Shown: positions 30,375 through 30,468 of the stretch, piece by piece
How the letters are laid out: each line of letters starts with the position of its first letter
Numbering within the stretch: position 1 is the first letter of the stretch
NCBI GenBank assembly: GCA_036897095.1
Contig: JAYMSP010001599.1
Coordinates: 1-30,468 of the forward strand
Direction: 5' to 3'
Length of the DNA: 30,468 bases
From: Plantago elongata
Lineage: Eukaryota; Streptophyta; Magnoliopsida; Lamiales; Plantaginaceae
Notes under the pieces: model-generated
Told to the model about the DNA's origin: nothing
Seen by the model: the letters and a program-made list of their open reading frames with translations, nothing else
The model's database searches: none
Made by a program: the position numbers and the translations under genes

Positions 30375-30468
30375 AGGGAACAATTCAGCTTCAAGTGCAT
30401 CTTCAATCTAGCCTCCAAACATGTTCCATTAAGTCGTTTGTTAGCTGGTTGTGAGTGATTCCACTACG
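30375..30468 (-). pseudogene. C-terminus of a PIF/Harbinger (ALP1-like) transposase, partial
   Basis: The minus-strand frame entering from the window edge reads GITHNQLTNDLMEHVWRLD and then a stop. This corresponds to the conserved C-terminal helix of plant HARBI1/ALP1-like DDE transposases (a His, then Leu, then a D-L-hydrophobic-E/D-H-hydrophobic-W pattern). The catalytic domain lies beyond the window, so intactness cannot be judged. Confidence 0.6.

Larger units (their letters stand above)
30051..30468 (-). mobile_element. PIF/Harbinger element terminus (continues beyond window)
   Basis: The terminus reads GACCATTTTCAATGGTG after TAA, in keeping with the 3-bp TWA target of this superfamily. 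GC-rich CGTCG repeats fill 30,067-30,165, then an AT-rich spacer, then the end of a minus-strand transposase frame. The other terminus lies outside the window. Confidence 0.65.

Noticed and set aside
1-30468. tRNA, rRNA or organellar inserts
   Set aside because: No tRNA cloverleaf, GTTCGAATC box B or rRNA motif was found by eye on either strand.

Overview
The window is nuclear DNA from a eudicot plant. The gene with spliced introns (GT-AG, 120-480 bp), the L1-type LINE, the Copia element primed by initiator-tRNA-Met, the hAT and PIF/Harbinger elements and the AT-rich spacers all fit that. The species cannot be named from the sequence alone.

Roughly 1-20,350 is a transposon nest with no host gene that I can support. 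The oldest visible layer is a minus-strand, non-autonomous LTR element. Its lower LTR (start of window to 9270) is split by a 7.66 kb Copia element of Sirevirus type (926-8587). Its internal domain is only about 470 bp, and its upper LTR begins at 9739. The Copia element has no intact gag-pol. It does carry repeated G5 purine tracts and about 19 dispersed copies of a hyphenated palindrome GGTGT-N7-ACACC. It also holds a foldback element with about 190-bp inverted arms.

From about 10,410 to 20,350 lies a plus-strand plant L1 LINE. Its ORF1 is split twice with codon-exact precision: by a 2.17 kb TIR element (11,710-13,874) and by a 575-bp antisense retro-insertion (14,078-14,652). ORF1 and ORF2 meet at a TAATG stop/start overlap. 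ORF2 keeps recognisable endonuclease, reverse transcriptase (YADD), zinc-binding and RNase H blocks, but stops and frameshifts break it.

The genic part is 21,450-26,080. A small plus-strand gene of unknown function (105 aa, TATA box, good start context) faces a five-coding-exon minus-strand gene for an archaeal-type, cofactor-independent phosphoglycerate mutase (494 aa), which probably has a leader intron. A hAT element with a perfect 8-bp target duplication (26,140-27,018) sits just upstream of the mutase transcript. An snRNA-type promoter pair (USE plus TATA) lies at the mutase 3' end and points antisense into its last exon.

The right end (27,030-30,468) is AT-rich and repetitive. It has a tandem duplication of about 380 bp, an AC microsatellite, a dispersed repeat shared with 20.4 kb, a possible minus-strand LTR fragment, and the terminus plus transposase C-terminus of a PIF/Harbinger element that runs off the window.
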